Shown here: in pieces, positions 34,740 through 44,653 of the stretch
How the letters are laid out: the number at the start of each line of letters is the position of its first letter
How positions within the stretch are numbered: the stretch's first letter is position 1
Source: Hyphomicrobiales bacterium
Lineage (GTDB): Bacteria; Pseudomonadota; Alphaproteobacteria; Rhizobiales; OSC116
Direction of reading: 5' to 3'
Assembly (NCBI GenBank): GCA_002401855.1
Contig: NVUH01000016.1
Location: 1 to 64,000 of the forward strand
Length of the DNA stretch: 64,000 bases
Position numbers and translations under genes: made by a program
Notes under the pieces: generated by a model
Seen by the model: the letters and a program-made list of their open reading frames with translations, nothing else
What the model was told of the DNA's origin: nothing
Databases searched by the model: none

Positions 34740-36302
34740 ATGTCAGATAGTAATAATACAAACCCCAACTCTGCCACAACGAGCCTTAGGCCAAGTGACA
34801 CAGAAGAGAGTAATAAATTGGCCGAAGAAAAGCAGATCAAACAACAAAATTTAGCTGATCTCGGTGCTCAATTTAAACAAGCCCGCGAAACGCTCGGGTA
34901 TAATATATCTGATTTAAATGAACATACAGGCCTATCCACTACCGAGCTAGAAGCTGTCGAGCAAGGCTCATTTCAACATATTGAGCAGCAAGATTATGTC
35001 GAATATTATATCCACACTTATGCCGCATTGCTCAGTCTTGATGCCGATCAGATTTTAGCTATTTTCAGGCAAAATTATTACGAGGCCGAAGCCACCTCAA
35101 CCGATGATGAACAAGACATCTACCAAATAAATGATGACGAAATAAACATTCATGATCAAGACCAATATGAAGACGCTTTCACCGATGAAGCCCGCAAAAC
35201 ATTAGAAGTGCTGGATGCCTCAAGCATCGATAGCCTCAAAGCCAATGATCAATTCGAAGGTGAACAAGACACTGGCTTAGCTAACCATTCAGAGCCAAGC
35301 CCACCTCAAGAAATCCCAGGTATACAGGCCGATACCATCCATGAGCCAATCATCTCAAACCCAAAAAACAAACCGTTCCCTTGGCTTAAATTAATCCTGT
35401 CAATTGTCTTTGTTTTGGCCGTCTCTGGTGGTGCTTATTACGCCAATCTGAAGTTTGGGTCAGGTCGAACCCTGAATCAAATCACCAACCAAATTACCGA
35501 AAATGTCACCACTTCAAGTGACACCACCACCAATAATGATAACAACGCCAGCAGCAGCATTAGTGACACCAGCGTCACTAATGACAACAATATCGATAAT
35601 GATAACAACACCAGTAATAACACCAATATCAATATTGTCAAAGATACTGACCGCGTGCCAGAAGGCCAAAAAGCCAAAAAAATCGGCATATTAGAAAGCA
35701 AAATCATCACCCAAGGTTCCGACAATCTCAACGCTCCAACCGCCGTAATGGTGCAAAAACCATTAATTTTGATTGACCAACCCACAGCTGACACACCCGA
35801 TCAAACCACCGAAAGTATCGGCGACCTCATCACCGATACCAGCGAAAATAGCACCGCAGAGGCCGCCACAAAAGAAATCGCCCAAACAACAACTGATGCC
35901 ATCAGCCAAACCATTAATGAAGATTTGGCCAATACCGCAAACATAGCCGCCGCTGAGGAAGCCGCAAAACAAACCAGCACTGGTGACCCGCAATTGCCTG
36001 TAGACCCAATCCAACAAGCATTGGCACAATTGCCCACAGACAATGAAAAATACAGCTTACATACCAGCCAAAATAGCTGGATTTTAATCGAGGATGATGC
36101 CGCTCAAATCCTATTTTCAGGCGAGTTAACCCCCGAAAAAATCTTCACTTTTCCTAAAATTGTGGGTGTGATTATTTCCTTAGCTGACGCAGGCGTACTA
36201 GACGTTTATAAAGGTAAACAATTACAAGGTAAATTAGGTGTAAAAGACGAAACACTCGACCTTGTTTCTGTTGAACAACGCTTTAACCAAATTTCAAATT
36301 AG
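34740..36302 (+). CDS. RodZ-like helix-turn-helix membrane protein (DUF4115)
   Basis: A 520-residue protein with RodZ layout. A cytoplasmic Cro-like helix-turn-helix (about 45-115, LGAQFKQARETLGYNISDLNEHTGLST) is followed by an acidic linker and one membrane helix (about 215-240, WLKLILSIVFVLAVSGGAYYA). A long, low-complexity Asn/Asp/Thr-rich periplasmic stretch follows. It ends with a DUF4115-like domain (SWILIEDDAAQILFSGELTP). RodZ links MreB to the cell wall machinery in rods. Here a related scaffold role is inferred. It is inserted between ptsP and prfA, where related genomes usually have none. Confidence 0.72.
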   Translation: MSDSNNTNPNSATTSLRPSDTEESNKLAEEKQIKQQNLADLGAQFKQARETLGYNISDLNEHTGLSTTELEAVEQGSFQHIEQQDYVEYYIHTYAALLSLDADQILAIFRQNYYEAEATSTDDEQDIYQINDDEINIHDQDQYEDAFTDEARKTLEVLDASSIDSLKANDQFEGEQDTGLANHSEPSPPQEIPGIQADTIHEPIISNPKNKPFPWLKLILSIVFVLAVSGGAYYANLKFGSGRTLNQITNQITENVTTSSDTTTNNDNNASSSISDTSVTNDNNIDNDNNTSNNTNINIVKDTDRVPEGQKAKKIGILESKIITQGSDNLNAPTAVMVQKPLILIDQPTADTPDQTTESIGDLITDTSENSTAEAATKEIAQTTTDAISQTINEDLANTANIAAAEEAAKQTSTGDPQLPVDPIQQALAQLPTDNEKYSLHTSQNSWILIEDDAAQILFSGELTPEKIFTFPKIVGVIISLADAGVLDVYKGKQLQGKLGVKDETLDLVSVEQRFNQISN

Positions 36303-36372
36303 CCAAATTTTAAACCAGAGAGTATGCTTTGACCGCTTCACAAAGTTGATGGCCGCATTGCAAAAGTAAAAT

Positions 36373-37452
36373 ATGATTAAACAAGAAAAAATCGATCAAT
36401 TACTTAGCCGTTTCGATGCCATAGAGTCTGAGCTATCCTCAGGCCCGCCAGCCGAAAAATTAATCGCCCTATCAAAAGAACATGCCGAACTATCACCGGT
36501 GATTGAAATGCTGCGCAAAATCATCAGCGCCCGCAATGAAATTGCCGATTTAAAAGAAATCCAAGCCGATAAAGACTCCGACGCCGAAATGCTAGAAATG
36601 GCCAAAGACGAAATTTCCGATTTGGAAAAAAGCCTACCCAAACTTGAGCATGACCTGCAAATCCAGCTATTGCCCAAAGACATGGCCGATGAGAAAAACG
36701 CCATTCTCGAAATCCGCGCTGGCACAGGCGGTGATGAAGCCGCCCTTTTCGCAGGCGATTTATTTCGCATGTATCAGCGCTATGCATCTCTCAACGGCTG
36801 GAAGGTAGAAACCATGTCAGCCAGCTCATCCGAGCGCGGCGGCTTTAAAGAAATTATCGCCTCAGTCACTGGCAAAGGCGTGTTTGCCAAGCTTAAATAC
36901 GAGTCCGGTGTGCATCGTGTGCAACGTGTGCCTTCTACTGAATCGGGCGGGCGAGTGCATACCTCAGCCGCCACAGTTGCGGTATTGCCCGAGGCCGAAG
37001 AGGTCGATGTTAAAATCGAAGATAAAGACCTGCGCATTGATGTTTTCCGCGCCTCAGGCCCAGGCGGCCAATCAGTCAACACCACCGACAGTGCCATCCG
37101 CATCACCCATTTACCCACGGGCATCGTGGTCATCCAACAAGATGAAAAAAGCCAGCATAAAAACCGCGCCAAAGGCATGATGGTCTTGCGCTCACGCATT
37201 TACGAGGCCGAGCGCCAACGCTTGCATGACATCAGAGCGGGCGACCGCAAAGAACAAGTCGGCTCAGGTGATCGTTCTGAACGCATCCGCACCTATAACT
37301 TCCCACAAGGCCGCGTGTCCGATCACCGCATCAATCTCACTCTATATAAGCTCGATAAATTAATCGCGGGCGATGGCCTGTACGAAATGGTCGATGCGCT
37401 AATTAATGACGATCAAGCACGCAAACTTTCTGCCTTGCAAGATGAAATGTAG
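36373..37452 (+). CDS. prfA: Peptide chain release factor 1
   Basis: RF1 ends translation at UAA and UAG. The 359-residue length is canonical. The stop-codon reading motif PxT appears in [17 protein letters not shown] (about 185-200), and the peptidyl-tRNA hydrolysis motif GGQ in [18 protein letters not shown] (about 225-240). [23 protein letters not shown] is RF1-specific and distinguishes it from RF2. The next gene, prmC, methylates the GGQ glutamine and starts 9 bp downstream, a standard pairing. Confidence 0.98.
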   Translation: MIKQEKIDQLLSRFDAIESELSSGPPAEKLIALSKEHAELSPVIEMLRKIISARNEIADLKEIQADKDSDAEMLEMAKDEISDLEKSLPKLEHDLQIQLLPKDMADEKNAILEIRAGTGGDEAALFAGDLFRMYQRYASLNGWKVETMSASSSERGGFKEIIASVTGKGVFAKLKYESGVHRVQRVPSTESGGRVHTSAATVAVLPEAEEVDVKIEDKDLRIDVFRASGPGGQSVNTTDSAIRITHLPTGIVVIQQDEKSQHKNRAKGMMVLRSRIYEAERQRLHDIRAGDRKEQVGSGDRSERIRTYNFPQGRVSDHRINLTLYKLDKLIAGDGLYEMVDALINDDQARKLSALQDEM

Positions 37453-37461
37453 TTTCCTGCC

Positions 37462-38358
37462 ATGCATATTGAAAAATATCATCAGCAATTAACCCAAAAA
37501 TTAACCTCCAACGGCAGCGAAACTGCCGATCTAGATGCCCGCCTGCTGATTTGTCATTTCTTACAGTTAGATTTAACCTCATTCATCATGCAACAAAACC
37601 GCATGCTAACAAAGACCGAAACCACCCAACTACACGCCGCCGAGGCCAAAGCGTTAGCACACATGCCCATTTCGCGCATTCTCCAAAACCGCCAGTTTTG
37701 GGGTTTAGATTTCACCATTAATGAACATGTCTTAGATCCCCGCGCCGATAGCGAAATCCTCATCGAAACCCTGTTGCATTTTCGCCCCCCCTCACCCGAG
37801 CCACTAAAATTGCTCGATTTAGGCACAGGTTCAGGCTGCCTATTGCTCGCCTTATTGCACGAATATCAATCCGCCACAGGTATAGGCGCCGATTTTTCCG
37901 CCAAAGCCTTAAAAATCGCCCAACTCAACGCCAAAAACCTAAACCTCTCAAACCGCGCTGCATTCATTCAATCCGATTGGTTTACAAAAATTGAACCACA
38001 GAAATTTGATATCATCCTCTCCAACCCACCTTATATTCCGCATAAAGACATCGCCTCATTGGCCGACAATGTAAAACTATACGATCCATTGTCAGCCTTA
38101 GACGGCGGCGATGATGGCCTAACCCCCTACCGCATCATCACCCGCCAAGCCTCACAATATTTAAAACCCAACGGCATTCTCATATTCGAAATGGGTTTTG
38201 ATCAGGCCGATGGCTTGTTTGACATTTTGCAACAAGAAGGTTTCAATTCTACCGATTTTGCCATGCCCAACTCAGGCAATCACCCAAAATTAATGAACGG
38301 TTTGGGTTATGATTTAGCCCAAAACCCACGCATCATCATTGCCAAACACAAATCTTAA
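37462..38358 (+). CDS. prmC: Release factor glutamine methyltransferase
   Basis: PrmC (HemK) methylates the glutamine of the GGQ motif of release factors using SAM. The 298-residue product has an N-terminal helical recognition domain with PISRILQNRQFWGLDFTI (about 73-90), the SAM loop LLDLGTGSGCLLLALL (about 115), and the active-site signature SNPPYIPH at about 190. The order prfA-prmC with a short gap is normal. The stop is followed by a small terminator before DUF4167. Confidence 0.96.
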   Translation: MHIEKYHQQLTQKLTSNGSETADLDARLLICHFLQLDLTSFIMQQNRMLTKTETTQLHAAEAKALAHMPISRILQNRQFWGLDFTINEHVLDPRADSEILIETLLHFRPPSPEPLKLLDLGTGSGCLLLALLHEYQSATGIGADFSAKALKIAQLNAKNLNLSNRAAFIQSDWFTKIEPQKFDIILSNPPYIPHKDIASLADNVKLYDPLSALDGGDDGLTPYRIITRQASQYLKPNGILIFEMGFDQADGLFDILQQEGFNSTDFAMPNSGNHPKLMNGLGYDLAQNPRIIIAKHKS

Positions 38359-38473
38359 TGGCAGATATACAGTTTTTGGGGATAAATAGTCACTATTTAG
38401 GCAAGAATTAGGTATTTTAATCAATTAGAGTTGGAATGCACATAAATTGCCTATAGGCTATATGTAGAAATAA

Positions 38474-38495
38474 AATGCAGAAGCATTATTTTTTT
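38474..38495 (+). terminator. Short intrinsic terminator after prmC
   Basis: AATGC-AGAA-GCATT followed by A and seven T. The stem is only 5 bp, so read-through is likely. Confidence 0.55.
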
Positions 38496-38587
38496 CATAA
38501 CATGCTGTGAACTTTCACCAGTAAATGTAGATGACTAGTCATTTGAATTGATTCGTGATTAGAAAACTTTCAAATCTAAATTAAAGA

Positions 38588-38602
38588 ATGAGATCCTAAG
38601 TG
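38588..38602 (+). other. Three-codon leader ORF touching the DUF4167 start
   Basis: ATGAGATCCTAAGTGAGATCC holds a nine-base duplication ((A/G)TGAGATCC). The first copy reads Met-Arg-Ser-stop. The second, starting GTG immediately after that stop, is the DUF4167 start. Reinitiation or coupling is possible. Confidence 0.5.
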
Positions 38603-39328
38603 AGATCCCCAAACGAAAACAATCGTACAAGACAAGGTCAGCAAAATAACCGCCGTGGCCGCCATAATAATAACCGCCGTAATAATAATAACAATAATAA
38701 TAATAACGGCGGCAACAAGCCACAAAATACGCTGACTCGAAATTTCGACAGCAATGGCCCAGATGTGAAAATTCGCGGCAATGCCCAAACCGTTGCCGAA
38801 AAATACACTTCACTCGCCCAAGATGCCATCTCCTCTGGCAGCCGCATCATGGCCGAAAACTATTTTCAACATGCCGAGCATTACAAACGCATTGTCAGCA
38901 TTGCCCAAGAGCAAGTGGCCGAGCAAAAAGCCGCGCATCAAGCCAAAATGGATACTCAACAGGCCGAGCAAGAAGCCAAACGTGCCGAACATGAAGCCAG
39001 ACGCGCCGAGCAAGAAGCCAACCGCGCTGTGCAACGTGAGCAAAATGCCCAATCAAATAGCACCCAGCCAGATGTTGAAGCCCCTGCCATCGACACCATT
39101 AGCGATTCAGCGCCAAGCATGAATAATAATGACAATGCGCCGGTAAACATACTTGCTGATAATGAGCCAAGCCAACCTGCTTCCGAACAACCCACCGCAG
39201 AAGAGCCCAAGCCAAAACGTAAGCCGCGGCCAAAACGCAAGCCAAGCATTGCCAAAACGGAACCGGTAGAGCCAGCAACTGCTGACGCCCAGTCCCCAGC
39301 ACCAACAGTTACCGAAGAAACCAATTAA
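38600..39328 (+). CDS. DUF4167 domain protein
   Basis: A 242-residue soluble, very basic and disordered protein. The first 40 residues are Arg/Asn-rich (GRHNNNRR and a run of nine Asn). The conserved DUF4167 core follows at about 45-95 (NTLTRNFDSNGPDVKIRGNAQTVAEKY, then AISSGSRIMAENYFQHAEHYKRI). After that come an Ala/Glu/Arg repeat region (EARRAEQEA) and a Pro/Lys tail. The family is alphaproteobacterial and found after prmC. An RNA-related role is often assumed from its charge, without proof. The start is GTG after a mini leader ORF. Confidence 0.85.
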   Translation: MRSPNENNRTRQGQQNNRRGRHNNNRRNNNNNNNNNGGNKPQNTLTRNFDSNGPDVKIRGNAQTVAEKYTSLAQDAISSGSRIMAENYFQHAEHYKRIVSIAQEQVAEQKAAHQAKMDTQQAEQEAKRAEHEARRAEQEANRAVQREQNAQSNSTQPDVEAPAIDTISDSAPSMNNNDNAPVNILADNEPSQPASEQPTAEEPKPKRKPRPKRKPSIAKTEPVEPATADAQSPAPTVTEETN

Positions 39329-39360
39329 TCGAACCATCCACTTAAAATAAAGAGAAAAAA

Positions 39361-39879
39361 ATGGACGAAAGCAAAATTCCTGCTGGTAAAGACGTGCCAA
39401 ATGACATCAATGTCATCATCGAAATTCCGCAAGGCAGCTCCATCAAATATGAAGTAGACAAAGCCTCAGGCGCCGTTTTTGTCGATCGCTTTTTATTCAC
39501 CCCCATGTATTATCCGTGCAATTATGGCTACATTCCAGCCACCTTGTCAGATGATGGCGACCCCGTAGATGTGTTGGTTGTATCACCCGAACCCGTAGTG
39601 CCCGGCAGCGTCATCCGCGCCCGCCCCATCGGTGTATTTTTAATGGAAGATGAAAGCGGCGGAGACGAAAAAATCATCGCCGTCCCGCATGATAAAGTCA
39701 CCACCGAATTTACCAAAGTGCAAACTTTAGACGATCTACCAAAACTAACCGTCGATAAAATTCAACATTTCTTCGAACACTATAAAGACCTAGAACCAGG
39801 TAAATGGGTTAAAGTTGTCGGCTTTGAAGGCGTAGACGTTGCAAAGAAAAAAATCACAGAAGGTTTTGACCGCGCATAG
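39361..39879 (+). CDS. ppa: Inorganic pyrophosphatase
   Basis: A 172-residue soluble family I pyrophosphatase that hydrolyses PPi and pulls biosynthetic reactions forward. The metal-binding signature DGDPVDVLV sits at about residues 65-73, with [12 protein letters not shown] before it and [14 protein letters not shown] near the end. The length is normal. It has a good AAGAGAAAAA site, follows DUF4167 by 32 bp and ends in a strong terminator. In related genomes ppa often runs in the same direction as folD. Here they converge across repeat A7. Confidence 0.96.
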   Translation: MDESKIPAGKDVPNDINVIIEIPQGSSIKYEVDKASGAVFVDRFLFTPMYYPCNYGYIPATLSDDGDPVDVLVVSPEPVVPGSVIRARPIGVFLMEDESGGDEKIIAVPHDKVTTEFTKVQTLDDLPKLTVDKIQHFFEHYKDLEPGKWVKVVGFEGVDVAKKKITEGFDRA

Positions 39880-39902
39880 GTTGAAGCAAATTCTGAATAA
39901 AT

Positions 39903-39935
39903 AAAGCCCCATAAATTTATTTTATGGGGCTTTTT
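39903..39935 (+). terminator. Intrinsic terminator after ppa
   Basis: AAAGCCCCATAAA-TTTAT-TTTATGGGGCTTTTT: a long, perfect stem and T run ending the ppa transcript. Confidence 0.9.
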
Positions 39936-39994
39936 CTGTGCCAAATCTTAAGCTCATAAGTTGCAGCTATCTAAGGGGTGCGCTCCTGTTGATG

Positions 39995-40330
39995 CTCTGG
40001 AAGCTTGCTTTATGTTGGGCACTGCGTGCGTTCGCTCCGCTCTCTAGCTAAGCCACTCGGCCGCTGGTCGGATGCAAATTCACCACCCCAATCAACTACA
40101 TTACGCTTAGTTAGCTAGAGTTTGCAGATACTCCGAGAACAGGTGCCATATAGTATACTCAATATGCTTTTCATGGAAAATAAGTCCGAGCCCGTAGGGT
40201 GAGGCAAGGCCGACTGGCCGTCGCCGTTAGGCGTGGCAAGAGAGCGGAGCGAACGCACGCTAGTGCTAATAGAGAGCAACGCGAACGATAAAAGAGAGGC
40301 GAAGCCGAACGAAAAAGTCTAAACTTCCAC
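39995..40330 (-). repeat. Family A foldback mosaic repeat, copy A7
   Basis: The left end CTCTGGAAGCTTGC is intact. The right end reads AAAGTCTAAACTTCCACC and overlaps the last codons and stop of folD. It is minus-oriented (GGTGAGGCAAGGCCGACTGG core) and carries AAAGAGAGGCGAAGCCGAACG beside the right end. It fills the convergent ppa/folD gap with the ppa terminator. Confidence 0.82.
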
Positions 40331-41221
40331 CATCTCAATCCCATTCTGCGCACAACAAGCCTGCAGCGTATTATGCAACAAACAAGCAATCGTCATCGGC
40401 CCCACACCCCCAGGCACCGGCGTCAAACTCCCCGCCACCAACTCCACTTCAGCCGCATCAACATCGCCAGTCAACTTATCTTTTTTACCGTCTTGCGCCA
40501 CACGGTTCATACCCACATCAATCACACAAGCACCTTTTTTCACCCAGCTCCCCTTGACCATATCGGCACGGCCAACCGCCACCACCAACAAGTCAGCACC
40601 AGCACATATTTTCTCAATCTCACGGCTGCGCGAATGGCAAATCGTCACCGTAGCATTCTCTTTAAGCAATAATTGCGCAACAGGCTTACCAACAAGGTTA
40701 GAGCGCCCCACAACCACCGCATTCAACCCTGTCAAATCACCCAATGTCTGCTTCGCCAACATCACACAACCAAGCGGCGTGCAAGATATCAAGCCTTCAA
40801 CACCAGATGCCAATTTACCGGCATTAATCGGGTGCAAACCATCAACATCTTTGTCAGGCGATATAAGCTCAATAATTTTTTGCTGGCTAATATGATCAGG
40901 CACCGGAAACTGCACCAAAATACCGTTCACACTAGCATCTTCATTCAAGCGTTGCACCAGATCCAACACATCTTGCTCAGGCGTATCAGCTGCCAATTTA
41001 TGCTCAATAGAAATCATCCCAATTTCTTTGGTCTGCTTACCCTTCATCCGCACATAAACTTCAGAAGCAGGATCAGCACCCACCAAAACCACCGCCAATG
41101 CAGGTGTAATCCCATGCTCAGTTTGCATTTTACTCACGGCTTTGGCTAAATTATCACGTAATTTCTGCGCGATAGCGCGGCCATCAATGCGTTCAGCAAT
41201 ATTCGGGGTTTGATCAGTCAT
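40319..41221 (-). CDS. folD: Bifunctional methylene-THF dehydrogenase / methenyl-THF cyclohydrolase
   Basis: FolD interconverts one-carbon forms of tetrahydrofolate in the cytoplasm. The 300-residue product keeps the catalytic pair in YVRMKGKQTKEIGM, the VVGRSNLVGKPVAQLL cofactor site, GADLLVVAVGRADMVKG and the closing PVPGGVGPMTIACLLHNTL. The ORF opens at 41242, but an AAAGGAAA site points to the ATG at 41221. The final three codons and the stop are supplied by the inverted end of repeat A7, so the C-terminal residues may be altered compared with relatives. Confidence 0.96.
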   Translation of the reverse strand: MTDQTPNIAERIDGRAIAQKLRDNLAKAVSKMQTEHGITPALAVVLVGADPASEVYVRMKGKQTKEIGMISIEHKLAADTPEQDVLDLVQRLNEDASVNGILVQFPVPDHISQQKIIELISPDKDVDGLHPINAGKLASGVEGLISCTPLGCVMLAKQTLGDLTGLNAVVVGRSNLVGKPVAQLLLKENATVTICHSRSREIEKICAGADLLVVAVGRADMVKGSWVKKGACVIDVGMNRVAQDGKKDKLTGDVDAAEVELVAGSLTPVPGGVGPMTIACLLHNTLQACCAQNGIEMVEV

Positions 41222-41296
41222 GGCGATATTTCCTTTGCCCAAAGTATAAACATAGCTTGGTCAATAACTTGATCAAGCTATAAGGTGCGAATAGCA

Positions 41297-41357
41297 CCCG
41301 TCACTTATGTGACGTGCCTGTGCAGGCTCTTGCAAAGCAAGAAATAGCCGCAAGCGA
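41297..41357 (+). repeat. Family C repeat, copy C1
   Basis: CCCGTCACTTATGTGACG followed by GCCTGTGCAGGCTCTTGC, AAAGCAAGAAATAGCCGC and AAGCGA. It matches 45535-45596 along its length, and substitutions in the first hairpin are compensated (GTCAC/GTGAC against GCCAC/GTGGC), suggesting a conserved fold. It lies in the folD/YggT spacer. Confidence 0.65.
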
Positions 41358-41429
41358 TATAATATGCCGCCTTTATAGCTCACCTACAGGCGAAATCAAT
41401 TTAATTTTCTGCACTTACCCATTCAAAAA

Positions 41430-41459
41430 CTGAAAAGGGCTCGCCCCAAAGGCAAGCCC
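41430..41459 (-). terminator. Intrinsic terminator after the YggT gene
   Basis: On the minus strand: GGGCTTGCC-TTTGG-GGCGAGCCC then TTTTCAGTTTTT. The stem has one G/T pair and lies 28 bases after the YggT stop. Confidence 0.7.
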
Positions 41460-41486
41460 AAATAAATTATTCAAATCTCTGTAAGC

Positions 41487-41783
41487 CTAGTAAAGGCCAA
41501 GATATCGCGGCAAATCATAGCTGATAAAATTATCAATAAAATAGAGAGCCAATATCAATATGATAAACGAAATGTCCAACCCACCCAATGGCGGAATAAA
41601 GCGCCGTATCGGCCGCAACATCGGCTCGGTTAGCTTTTGCAATGTCGAATATACGGTGGCGACAAATTGATTATTCATATTCATAATGCCAAACGCCATC
41701 AACCAGCTCATAATGGCGCTGGCAATCAATACAAATTTCAATATACCGATTACTGAACTTAAAAGTTGAATCACTGCAATCAT
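41487..41783 (-). CDS. YggT family membrane protein
   Basis: A 98-residue protein of the YggT (CCB3/YlmG) family with two hydrophobic segments (about 5-30 and 70-90) around the family core LQKLTEPMLRPIRRFIPPLGGLDISFI. Relatives are linked to cell division or membrane assembly in plastids and bacteria, but the bacterial role is not settled. Related genomes often place it upstream of folD, as here, though the DUF167 gene usually between them is absent. Divergent from maeB. Confidence 0.92.
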   Translation of the reverse strand: MIAVIQLLSSVIGILKFVLIASAIMSWLMAFGIMNMNNQFVATVYSTLQKLTEPMLRPIRRFIPPLGGLDISFIILILALYFIDNFISYDLPRYLGLY

Positions 41784-41949
41784 CTAATATTCCTAACTAT
41801 TGTTTGATTAGTAGATATAAGTGATTTATCACGTAAAGCAATAGTATCTAGTGGAATTTTATCAAATTGGTTAATTTTAAATAGCCCTTTACCCCAATTA
41901 CACTCTCAATTACTCTGTTAAAAACAACGAATCAATCACAGGTGAAAAT

Positions 41950-44223
41950 ATGTCCGATGAAAGCCTCAAACAACGTGCCTTAAAATATCACAAATACCCG
42001 CGTCCCGGTAAAATGACCATCACCCCCACTAAACCTTTGGGCAATGCACGCGACCTTTCACTGGCTTATTCCCCTGGCGTGGCCGAAGCCTGCCTCGAAA
42101 TCGTCAAAGACCCACAAACCGCCCGCGATTATACCATTCGCGGCAATCTTGTTGGCGTCGTCACCAATGGCACAGCCGTGCTAGGCCTAGGCGACATCGG
42201 CCCCCTAGCTTCAAAACCAGTGATGGAAGGCAAAGCCGTCCTGTTTAAAAAATTCGCCGACATCGATGTGTTTGACATCGAACTCAACGAAAAAGATCCA
42301 AAAAAACTAGCCGATGTCATCGCTGCCCTAGAGCCAACTTTCGGCGCCATTAACCTAGAAGATATCAAAGCCCCCGAATGCTTCATCGTCGAAAACGATT
42401 TACGCGAGCGGATGAACATCCCCGTATTTCATGATGACCAACATGGCACCGCCATCGTCGCAGGAGCGGCCATTTTCAACGCCCTACGCCTCGTCAATAA
42501 AAAATTCGAAGATGTAAAAATCATCTCCACAGGCGGCGGCGCAGCTGGCATTGCCTGCCTAAATTTGCTGCTCACCCTAGGCGCAAAACGCGAAAACATT
42601 TATCTATTCGATCACACAGGCCACATTCACAAAGGCCATAAAGATGCATCAAGCCAAAAAATGGATTTTGCCCAAGCCAAAAAAATCGAATTAAAAGATG
42701 CCCTTGTCGATGCCGATGTTTTCTTAGGCCTGTCAGCCCCCAATCTGCTGACTGCCGAAATGATCATGCCAATGGCCAAAGACCCGCTCATTCTGGCGCT
42801 GGCCAACCCCAACCCAGAAATCATGCCCGATGTTGCCCGCGCCGCACGCCCCGACGCCATCATCGCCACAGGCCGCAGCGACAGCGCCAACCAAGTCAAT
42901 AACGTCCTCTGCTTCCCGTTCATCTTTAGGGGCGCACTAGATGTCGGCGCCACCACAATTAACGAAGAAATGAAACGCGCCTGCGTTGTCGCCATTGCCG
43001 ATCTAGCCATGGTCGAAGCCTCAGAAGTGGTAGCCAACGCCTATCAAGGCGAAAGCCTCACATTCGGCAAAGAATATGTAATCCCCAAACCATTCGATCA
43101 GCGCTTATTGGTAGAGATTGCCCCCGCCGTGGCCAAAGCCGCCATGGACAGCGGCGTTGCCACCCGCCCGATTGAAGATTTCAAAGCCTATAAAGAAGAT
43201 TTAGAGCATTTTGTCTACCGCTCACAAATGCTGATGAAACCTGTCATTGACCGCGCCAAAACCAACCCCAAACGCATTGTTTATGCCGAAGGCGAAGACC
43301 GCCGCGTGCTACGCACCGTGCAAACCGTCATCGATGAAGGCATCGCCATTCCCGTATTAATTGGCCGCCCCGATGTCATCGCCAACCGTTGCGAGCAATT
43401 GGGTCTGCACATTCGCCCACACGAAGATTTCGAGATTTGCAACCCTGAAAATGATGCCCGTTATAGCGATTATTGGAACGAGTTCCATAAAATCATGCAA
43501 CGCGATGGCGTCACCCCAGCCGAAGCACGAACCATCATCCGCACCAACAGCACCGCCATTGCCAGCATCATGCTCAAACGCAAAGAAGTCGATGGCATGA
43601 TTTGCGGCTCCTATGGCCAATATTTCTGGCATTTAAAATATGCGCTCAACATCATCGGCAAACGCGAAGATGTCGGCGATGTTTCCGCCATGAACGGCTT
43701 GGTGCTCGAAGACGGTGCCCTATTCTTCTGCGACACCTATGTAACTCCCATTCCAACCATCGATGAAATCGTCGAAACCACCCTAATGGCGGCAGAAGAA
43801 CTAAAACGCTTTGGCATCACCCCCAAAATCGCGCTAATCAGCCACAGTAACTTCGGCAATGCCCCCACAAAATCAGCCTTAAAAATGCGCGACGCCGTTA
43901 AAATTTTAAACAAAGTTGCCCCCGATTTAGAAATCGATGGCGAGATGCATGCCGATGCCGCAATTGACCCCGAAATCCGCCATGCATTATTCCCCAATTC
44001 ACGCCTCACAGGCCGCGCTAACTTGCTGATATTCCCCAACTTAGACACCGCAAACGCAAGCTTTAACTTGCTCAAAGCCATTGGCAACGGCCTCAGCGTC
44101 GGCCCCATATTACTAGGCATGAAACAACCCATCCACATCGCCACCGACAGCATCACCTCCCGCGGATTGATGAACCTAACAGCGGTAACCGTGGTTGATG
44201 CGCAGATATTGGAAGAGAAATAG
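41950..44223 (+). CDS. maeB: NADP-dependent malic enzyme (MaeB type)
   Basis: MaeB decarboxylates malate to pyruvate with NADP in the cytoplasm. The 757-residue fusion has the malic enzyme domain (about 15-390; [56 protein letters not shown]). It is followed by a phosphotransacetylase-like domain (about 430-755; [36 protein letters not shown]) that acts as a regulatory module in this class and binds acetyl-CoA. Both halves are full length. It has its own 166-base upstream region and stands alone. Confidence 0.96.
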   Translation: MSDESLKQRALKYHKYPRPGKMTITPTKPLGNARDLSLAYSPGVAEACLEIVKDPQTARDYTIRGNLVGVVTNGTAVLGLGDIGPLASKPVMEGKAVLFKKFADIDVFDIELNEKDPKKLADVIAALEPTFGAINLEDIKAPECFIVENDLRERMNIPVFHDDQHGTAIVAGAAIFNALRLVNKKFEDVKIISTGGGAAGIACLNLLLTLGAKRENIYLFDHTGHIHKGHKDASSQKMDFAQAKKIELKDALVDADVFLGLSAPNLLTAEMIMPMAKDPLILALANPNPEIMPDVARAARPDAIIATGRSDSANQVNNVLCFPFIFRGALDVGATTINEEMKRACVVAIADLAMVEASEVVANAYQGESLTFGKEYVIPKPFDQRLLVEIAPAVAKAAMDSGVATRPIEDFKAYKEDLEHFVYRSQMLMKPVIDRAKTNPKRIVYAEGEDRRVLRTVQTVIDEGIAIPVLIGRPDVIANRCEQLGLHIRPHEDFEICNPENDARYSDYWNEFHKIMQRDGVTPAEARTIIRTNSTAIASIMLKRKEVDGMICGSYGQYFWHLKYALNIIGKREDVGDVSAMNGLVLEDGALFFCDTYVTPIPTIDEIVETTLMAAEELKRFGITPKIALISHSNFGNAPTKSALKMRDAVKILNKVAPDLEIDGEMHADAAIDPEIRHALFPNSRLTGRANLLIFPNLDTANASFNLLKAIGNGLSVGPILLGMKQPIHIATDSITSRGLMNLTAVTVVDAQILEEK

Positions 44224-44291
44224 AAGCAAGCTCAGCAGTCAAATTATAAATGCTGAGCGAGCTGCCACCAAAGGGTGGCGTCCTGCTAATG

Positions 44292-44611
44292 CTCTGGAAG
44301 TTTGCATTTTTACGTTCGCTTCGCTCTCTAGTGAGCCCCTGCGGGCGCACGCCTCCGCGTGCTTGCTAACGGGCTAACCGCCCGACGGCCAGTCGGCCTT
44401 GCCTCACCCTACGGGCTCGGACTTTTTTTCCTAGAAAATCACAATGAGTAAACTATATGGTACCTATACTCGGAGCTTCGCCAAACTCTAGCTCACTAAG
44501 CATAATGCGGTCAGGCTAGGTGGTGAATTTACCGCTGATCAGCGGCTGAGTGTCTTAGCAAGCGAACGGAGTTCGCGCACGCAGTGCCAAACATAAAGCA
44601 AACTTCCAGAG
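44292..44611 (+). repeat. Family A foldback mosaic repeat, copy A8
   Basis: A complete, plus-oriented copy: CTCTGGAAGTTTGCATTTTT, CGTTCGCTTCGCTCTCTAG, GGGCTAACCGCCCGACGG, CTTGCCTCACCCTACGGG, AT-rich centre, CAGCGGCTGAGTGTCTTAGC, GCAAACTTCCAGAG. It fills the 430-base convergent gap between maeB and the SDR gene. Nothing else is seen there. Confidence 0.88.
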
Positions 44612-44653
44612 CATTAACAAGCGGCCACCCAGCATCACAACCACCGCCAAAAC

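Noticed and set aside
35477-35794. Long opposite-strand ORFs over the RodZ-like and DUF4167 genes (35477-35794, 38559-38813, 38956-39324)
   Set aside because: They are antisense shadows created by repetitive codons (poly-Asn and Ala/Glu/Arg runs), without ribosome sites or recognisable domains.
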